Assembly (NCBI RefSeq): GCF_963678635.1 | Contig: NC_087070.1 | Span: 21,249,461 to 21,313,460, forward strand | From: Symsagittifera roscoffensis | Taxonomy: Eukaryota > Xenacoelomorpha > Acoela > Convolutidae | Length of the DNA: 64,000 nucleotides | Direction: 5' to 3' | Part shown: positions 57,597-64,000 of the stretch, one piece after another | How positions within the stretch are numbered: position 1 is the stretch's first letter | How the letters are laid out: each line of letters begins with the position of its first letter | The notes under the pieces: model-generated | Database searches by the model: none | What the model was told of the DNA's origin: nothing | What the model saw: the letters and a program-made list of their open reading frames with translations, nothing else | Program-made: the position numbers and the translations under genes

Positions 57597-58100
57597 AATA
57601 TTGTTTATTTCTTTCAGAGTCAATTATTTTTGAAAATTCTTGTGTGAATTTTTTCCAGTTTTTTTGTTAAATATCTATAATTAAAAATGAAAACAGTTTT
57701 TGGGCTGCGCCATCAAGTGTGGTTTGAATTAGAGCTGTGCGTCTATGTATTAAAGTTTGATGAAGTGGCGTTTTTACTGGCTCAAATCCTATGTTTAAAA
57801 TTAAGTTAGACGTGACCGCGTTTAAGTAATTTTCTACTGAGTATTCAGGATCTGTTCCTGTGCATACCATTAGAGGTTTGTTAGAAGATATTGATGATCA
57901 ACCCATAAGGTATGGATTCATAGTAATTTGGAGTGACTCTGCTGCATTTGGAATTTGAGAAAAGGTTGTGAGTTGTGTTTTTGTAATTTCACGTTGTTGT
58001 AAAAAAATGGTAATGGGATTTAATTTTGCATTTGATTTGGTTGGTAGCTTTTTTTTTTTTTGGATTTTGTGATTGTTAATCATTATTATATGATGCTGAG
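57597..58100 (-). pseudogene. gag: Capsid relic
   Basis: The frame 57667-57870 contains the words HRRTALIQTTLDGAAQK and DPEYSVENYLNAV, which look like a retrotransposon capsid core (helix-rich, W/L-based; the usual Trp after AQK is Leu here). It lies in the proper place before the zinc knuckle. Stops and shifts on both sides. Confidence 0.6.
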
Positions 58101-58270
58101 TTTTGTCTTAGAGGGAAGGTTTGTCTTGATTGTCGTGTTTGTTTATTTCGTGTATAAGGTTCAAAATAGCTGGTTGATAAATAAGATCTGGTTGATCAAA
58201 ATTCTAGTTCTTATTTCGTTGACTAGTATTAATTCATTGTTGATTTTGATTGAAATAGTCTTCATCTTCT

Positions 58271-60307
58271 GAATAAGATGAATGACTTCTTGTGAACTGT
58301 TTATTAGCTATATTTTTATTCCGTTGAAAAAATGGGAAGTTTTTGCTACGGTCTATTGTAGCTCGCTCATGATCATCGAAAAAAATTGAGCGAGGGTTTT
58401 GTTGCGTTATCTGTTGATTGTAGTGTTGTACCTGTGGTTGATTCTAACTATTTATATGAGTAGGTTTTTTTATTTTGTTTTCTGCAAAAGAAATCGTAAT
58501 TATGGACTGAAAAAATATTTCTAAGTTTTTTGTTCATTTGTTTGTGGTGATTTCGTTTCTGGTCTAAATGTTTGATAATCCATTTGTTAATATTTAGGGG
58601 CAACAGATGGTTTTACTGTGGATTGTATGGATGTCTGCGGAAATTTAGTTTTTTTTTATTATGTGGTGTTGTAAGTGTAGGATGAATAAGAGAAATGTTT
58701 TGCTGTGTTGTTGTCGGCATTGTTTCAACTATTTCTTCATTAATACATTGTGATGGGGTTTGAAAATCTTGTTGTGTAAGATTTCTTGTTCCGTTTAGGG
58801 TTTTTTGTGTATTAATGAATGTGGAATTCAAACGAATATTTCCTGTTTCATCATTTAACATAGCCTTATAATTTAAAAGTGTGGCATCAAAAGAAAGTGA
58901 ATTTATTCTTATGTGGTCTCTATGAACAGAAAAAATGGTGATTGCTGCACTTGATATATCGGTTGGTATATTAATAAATGAGGGATGAGACCTGTCAGAG
59001 TCCCAAACATAATCCGTTTCATCTGATATCATAGTTTCATTGTCTGGATGTTGTGATCGAAAGCTTTTTGTTGATAGTGCAATGAAATCAATGTTATGGA
59101 CAAAATGATCAATTATGAACCATGCTAGTATTCTGTGTAGGTCATGTTTCAAATTTTGTGAAAATTCAGCGCTAGTTAGGTTTCCAATGATTGTATCCAG
59201 AGATTTTGAGAAAATATAGATTTCTTGTCTTACAGTTGAATGTCGGGATTCGGGATGTTCGAGGTGGTGGTTCATTTTGTGTTTCCTTCAGTTCTAGTAA
59301 AGATATAACTATAAATTATAGAAAAAACTTCATTTGTGAATATTGATTAGCTCTTTGTGAATTGTGATGCTCTATATTTTTTATGTATACTGTGAAGACT
59401 TTTGAGAGTTCTATATCTATGTAATCTGTTTGTATTTGATGTATTGTATGGTTTGATTGTGGTGGCAGCATTTTGATTGTAAATATACCGCAACATGAAG
59501 TAATTTTACATATAACTTTGAGGTAGTGATCAAAGATTTGTCGTTTTACTCTTATTTCAGGAAGTTCCTGTTTACATGGACTACTTCCTTTTTTGAATAA
59601 AATTACATATAAGTTGTGACAAAGCTGTACTTGTCTTTAAGCGGGATCCCTTTGTGGATGGATAATAAATGGAAATTTTGAGTTAACATCAAAATTTTTG
59701 TCGTATTCGATCGTTTTTGTTATCTTAAAACTGTTTTTGTGTAACTTTCAATGTGTCTTATTGGTTGATTCCAATTGTACAGTCGTACTGGTTTATTAAT
59801 GTATGACATTTTAATTCTACGTTTTCCCTTAAATGATGATGGCGATGTAGCTTCTAAATCAAAATTTTTTTTGTTGATTTGCTATCGGGTGAGTTTTATT
59901 TATTGAATATTTTAGGTCTTGAAGTTCCTGTGTTTTTTTTGTATCTGAACCGGAAACAGCTTTTCTTTTGAAAATCACTTTTTGCTAATTTGGTTTTGTT
60001 TTACTAGTATTTTCTTTTTCGTGTTTGTTTTTTTTTGATCCGATAGATCCTATTGTTTGTCTGTGTGGTGTGATTACAAGATCATTTCATGTAAACAATT
60101 GTGTAGTGTGATTGTTAGCTTACTGCCCAGATTATCTCTTGACATAAGGTTCAGGATGATGGGTACAATGTTAGGGGGTTAGAGTTTCTATTTTCCGAAT
60201 TTGTTAGTTCTTAAGGTTTTTGTGTGGTTCTCTTATTTTGGGGCATAGATTGTCGTGGTTGACGGGTTGGAGAGATTGTATATCAATTCATGAGAATGAT
60301 TTTTTAC
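58271..60307 (-). repeat. 2,037-bp tandem duplication, unit 1
   Basis: Starts GAATAAGATGAATGACTTC and repeats at 60308. The two units differ at only a handful of sites over 2 kb, far fewer than the two LTRs of the host element. Confidence 0.95.
58613..59275 (-). CDS. gag N-terminal frame, unit 1 (220 codons)
   Basis: The frame starts MNHHLEHPESRHSTVRQEIY. The first about 150 residues look globular (FIIDHFVHNIDFIALSTKSF, then WDSDRSHPSF), followed by a Thr/Gln/Asn-rich tail. The position ahead of capsid suggests a matrix-like part of Gag or a separate leader protein. No myristoylation glycine or known domain was seen. It continues in frame past the duplication's internal point to a stop at 58613. 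Whether it is expressed is unknown. Confidence 0.5.
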   Translation of the reverse strand: MNHHLEHPESRHSTVRQEIYIFSKSLDTIIGNLTSAEFSQNLKHDLHRILAWFIIDHFVHNIDFIALSTKSFRSQHPDNETMISDETDYVWDSDRSHPSFINIPTDISSAAITIFSVHRDHIRINSLSFDATLLNYKAMLNDETGNIRLNSTFINTQKTLNGTRNLTQQDFQTPSQCINEEIVETMPTTTQQNISLIHPTLTTPHNKKKLNFRRHPYNPQ

Positions 60308-62344
60308 GAATAAGATGAATGACTTCTTGTGAACTGTTTATTAGCTATATTTTTATTCCGTTGAAAAAATGGGAAGTTTTTGCTACGGTCTATTGTAGCT
60401 CGCTCTTGATCATCGAAAAAAATTGAGCGAGGGTTTTGTTGCGTTATCTGTTGATTGTAGTGTTGTACCTGTGGTTGATTCTAACTATTTATATGAGTAG
60501 GTTTATTTATTTTGTTTTCTGCAAAAGAAATCGTAATTATGGACTGAAAAAATATTTCTAAGTTTTTTGTTCATTTGTTTGTGGTGATTTCGTTTCTGGT
60601 CTAAATGTTTGATAATCCATTTGTTAATATTTATGGGGCAACAGATGGTTTTACTGTGGATTGTATGGATGTCTGCGGAAATTTAGTTTTTTTTTATTAT
60701 GTGGTGTTGTAAGTGTAGGATGAATAATGAAATGTTTTGCTGTGTTGTTGTCGGCATTGTTTCAACTATTTCTTCATTAATACATTGTGATGGGGTTTGA
60801 AAATCTTGTTGTGTAAGATTTCTTGTTCCGTTTAGGGTTTTTTGTGTATTAATGAATGTGGAATTCAAACGAATATTTCCTGTTTCATCATTTAACATAG
60901 CCTTATAATTTAAAAGTGTGGCATCAAAAGAAAGTGAATTTATTCTTATGTGGTCTCTATGAACAGAAAAAATGGTGATTGCTGCACTTGATATATCGGT
61001 TGGTATATTAATAAATGAGGGATGAGACCTGTCAGAGTCCCAAACATAATCCGTTTCATCTGATAATATAGTTTCATTGTCTGGATGTTGTGATCGAAAG
61101 CTTTTTGTTGATAGTGCAATGAAATCAATGTTATGGACAAAATGATCAATTATGAACCATGCTAGTATTCTGTGTAGGTCATGTTTCAAATTTTGTGAAA
61201 ATTCAGTGCTAGTTAGGTTTCCAATGATTGTATCCAGAGATTTTGAGAAAATATAGATTTCTTGTCTTACAGTTGAATGTCGGGATTCGGGATGTTCGAG
61301 GTGGTGATTCATTTTGTGTTTCCTTCAGTTCTAGTAAAGATATAACTATAAATTATAGAAAAAAATTCATTTGTGAATATTGATTAGCTCTTTGTGAATT
61401 GTGATGCTCTATTTTTTTTATGTATACTGTGAAGACTTTTGAGAGTTCTATATCTATGTAATCTGTTTGTATTTGATGTATTGTATGGTTTGATTGTGGT
61501 GGCAGCATTTTGATTGTAAATATACCGCAACATGAAGTAATTTTACATATAACATTGAGGTAGTGATCAAAGATTTGTCGTTTTACTCTTATTTCAGGAA
61601 GTTCCTGTTTACATGGACTACTTCCTTTTTTGAATAAAATTACATATAAGTTGTGACAAAGCTGTACTTGTCTTTAAGCGGGATCCCTTTGTGGATGGAT
61701 AATAAATGGAAATTTTGAGTTAACATTAAAATTTTTGTCGTATTCGATCGTTTTTGTTATCTTAAAACTGTTTTTGTGTAACTTTCAATGTGTCTTATTG
61801 GTTGATATCAATTGTACAGTCGTACTGGTTTATTAATGTATGACATTTTAATTCTACGTTTTCCCTTAAATGATGATGGCGATGTAGCTTCTAAGTCAAA
61901 ATTTTTTTTTTGATTTGCTATCGGGTGAGTTTTATTTATTGAATATTTTAGGTCTTGAAGTTCCTGTGTTTTTTTTTGTATCTGAACCGGAAACAGCTTT
62001 TCTTTTGAAAATCACTTTTTGCTAATTTGGTTTTGTTTTACTAGTATTTTCTTTTTCGTGTTTGTTTTTTTTTGATCCGATAGATCCTATTGTTTGTCTG
62101 TGTGGTGTGATTACAAGATCATTTCATGTAAACAATTGTGTAGTGTGATTGTTAGCTTACTGCCCAGATTATCTCTTGACATAAGGTTCAGGATGATGGG
62201 TACAATGTTAGGGGGTTAGAGTTTCTATTTTCCGAATTTGTTAGTTCTTAAGGTTTTTGTGTGGTTCTCTTATTTTGGGGCATAGATTGTCGTGGTTGAC
62301 GGGTTGGAGAGATTGTATATCAATTCATGAGAATGATTTTTTAC
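60308..62344 (-). repeat. 2,037-bp tandem duplication, unit 2
   Basis: Second unit, ending GAGAATGATTTTTTAC like unit 1. It duplicates the gag N-terminal frame and its about 1 kb leader. Confidence 0.95.
60683..61312 (-). pseudogene. gag N-terminal frame, unit 2 (209 codons, shifted end)
   Basis: Identical to unit 1 for about 190 residues except Ala to Thr near residue 36 and Met-Ile to Ile-Leu near residue 82. A small deletion near 60727 shifts the frame, so the tail differs (NISLFILHLQ instead of NISLIHPTLT) and stops early. Confidence 0.5.
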
Positions 62345-63490
62345 TTTCTCGTCACTGTTTCTAATGTATGATGAACTTGATTAATCTTACCTAGGGGTTT
62401 GACTTGTGTTCAAGCGCTGGGGAATAGTAAATCAATCCACAAAGTTCAGGTATAATTTGAACATAAGTAGATCGTTAGATACTATTTTAAAACTTACTAA
62501 TATTGTTGAGGGTTTTAGCCTGGGTCATCTAAGAGGAAGGGCTCAGGTGAAGAATGATTTAACGAAGTTCTTCACTGTCTATCTTAACTAAAATGATTAG
62601 TTGTTCAAAATTTTCTATTAACCCTGGGTCTTTATAAGATTTGGAGAGTGAATCGACGTTTGAGACCGTTAGACACATTAAACTATGGTTTAGGAAGAAC
62701 AAAGTTGTTCTGATTGATCCAAGGGAAGCCTTGATGATCAGAAACTCAAGTGAAACAAAATTAAATTAAATGAATTTAAAGATCCAAGAAAAGCCTCGAT
62801 GATCTGTTTATGATATAAATTGAATTATTGAAAAGCAAGGATAAGCCTTAAAATTTTTTTTGTAAATTTTTAAGTTGAAGATAGTTTTTAAGAGTTAGAC
62901 CTTAGATGATGTCTGTTTCTTGAATTTATCTGGTTATGTTTTAGATCATAAAGCTGGGATGAAAAAGAGGTGATTGGTTTTTATATTTTATAAAATTAAC
63001 GATATATTTTTATACCAACTATATTTTGTATTTTTTATTCAAAAAAGTAGTTAATCAAAAGTTTTAAAATACTGCAGATTTTCGAAAGAACGACTCGTGC
63101 ATCTTTTTGTCAGTGGTTATTTATTATATAGTAGGTATGACACTAAATAGGTTCTTGAAGAAATTTTCTTCAATAAATTTCATGTTATTAAATGAAAGTT
63201 TAAATTTACTGCATAAAGTATTCGGAATACAAATACTTGTTCCGGTTTTTGTGGTATTATCATATAGTAGATTGGTCCGTCTGCGAATCGTTGTTCATGC
63301 CTTGATCTCGGTCTTCTTTCAATACCTGGTATTTCTTGTTTTGTTTGAAATATTGGCGTAGATTTGTTGAGAGGTAGAGACATTTCTATTAAATTGTCTA
63401 TTCCATCTAATATTTTGCAGTTTTGCGATTGTCTAATTCTACTTCCAATTGTCTAAATCTAAATTGGTTAAGGTCTTGTTCGAGGCTTTT
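62345..63490 (-). other. 5' leader of element 2
   Basis: About 1.1 kb between the primer-binding-like site and the duplication. Frames are short; one minus frame at 63180-63383 has a normal amino-acid mix but no recognised motif. It probably holds packaging and leader sequence. Confidence 0.5.
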
Positions 63491-63500
63491 GGTCGCACCA
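63491..63500 (-). promoter_or_regulatory. Candidate primer-binding site of element 2
   Basis: Two bases behind the 5' LTR the minus strand reads TGGTGCGACC; TGG matches the CCA end of a tRNA, and the continuation would pair with a tRNA ending GGTCGCACCA. I did not identify which tRNA. Element 1 lacks this site. Confidence 0.6.
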
Positions 63501-63502
63501 GA

Positions 63503-63892
63503 TGAGTTATGCACGAGATACTGTACCCAAAGAGTAATTTTACATAAGTTACACCGTCTGTTCGTCACACTATCTTATTTTCGACCGGATAGGTTCGTGC
63601 AACTCCTTTGTCTAATGCTTATCTTAGTCTTACTCTTATATCTCCTAGTCTCAATAGATCTAGTGTATACTGGTCTTTGAGAGTTAGTTTTTGGAGTTTA
63701 TCCAGAAGGAGAACAACTGTAGTTTAACATTTATTCAAAACGTTCTATGCTGAAACTACAAGTAGTTTCAGCACTTACAAATAAGTGTCAATGTTAGTGA
63801 TGGAATATGATTGCTTAGTTTTTAATATTTTATAGAGATAGTTTTATCAAGAGTATAATTGGTTTATAAATACTAATTTAGAATTGGTTCCA
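63503..63892 (-). repeat. 5' LTR of element 2
   Basis: 390 bp with TG...CA ends; hairpin at 63748-63773 fully paired (TGCTGAAACTAC / GTAGTTTCAGCA). Confidence 0.92.
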
Positions 63893-64000
63893 TTTTCTTT
63901 GATAGGCCGTACCTTTCCCAAAGAATTTTCAGGCAACTAGCTGAAAAAGGATGTTTTTTACCGGATTTGTTTTTGTTCTTGACACCATTGATCTGAGCAG

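Larger units (their letters stand above)
49256..63892 (-). mobile_element. LTR retroelement 2 (gag-pol relic, env deleted)
   Basis: 14.6 kb on the minus strand, with 390-bp LTRs (TGGAACCA...AACTCA in element orientation) and flanking TTTT, a possible but weak 4-bp duplication. Order in element direction: 5' LTR, primer-binding-like site, gag N-terminal frame (duplicated), capsid, zinc knuckle, protease, RT, RNase H, integrase with GPF module, C-terminal piece of ORF X, 3' region, 3' LTR. It is riddled with stops and shifts. The LTRs differ at about 50 positions by eye, so it is older than element 1. The order pol-RT-RH-IN is that of Ty3/gypsy-type elements and retroviruses. Confidence 0.9.

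Noticed and set aside
1-64000. CRISPR array or bacterial operon
   Set aside because: No short regularly spaced repeats with unique spacers; the introns, homeobox and LTR elements show an animal genome.

Overview
The window is nuclear DNA of an animal, most likely an invertebrate. It is AT-rich, full of T and A runs, and carries dispersed transposon relics. The one convincing host gene is a spliced homeobox gene with canonical GT-AG introns. I cannot name the species from sequence alone.

Layout. 1-6850 is a higher-GC block of decayed minus-strand coding sequence; its right part is a diverged tandem duplication with a weak SGNH-hydrolase-like signature. 6851-14120 is mostly non-coding, with a miniature transposon family (ends GTTCCGAC/GTCGGAAC) and a decayed Ty3/gypsy-type integrase fragment. 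14121-21375 is a 2 x 221 bp near-perfect palindrome split by an LTR retroelement (14188-20970, plus strand, 4-bp target duplication GTAT). This element has lost gag-pol but keeps a broken env-like region and an intact, unrecognised 527-codon ORF ('ORF X'). 21376-28320 is decayed repeat DNA. 28323-30153 holds the homeobox gene (minus strand; three coding segments seen, the 5' part lost in a 200-N gap). 30354-49255 is a repeat landscape: a tRNA-derived SINE, a miniature element with five plus five iterated 13-mers, several copies of a hAT-like MITE, a 481-bp tandem array, and a 1.3-kb tandem segmental duplication. 49256-63892 is a second, older LTR retroelement of the same family on the minus strand. 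It keeps gag, protease, RT, RNase H and integrase relics but has lost env and most of ORF X, and it carries a much younger 2,037-bp internal tandem duplication.

How the parts fit. The two LTR elements are complementary deletion derivatives. Together they imply an ancestral order LTR-gag-pro-RT-RH-IN-env-ORF X-(small ORF)-LTR. The 3' half of ORF X and an LTR hairpin are conserved between the two diverged copies, and the hairpin shows a compensatory base-pair change. The post-env ORF X is the best candidate for something undescribed. All retroelement genes are described as broken relics only; no restored sequence is given.
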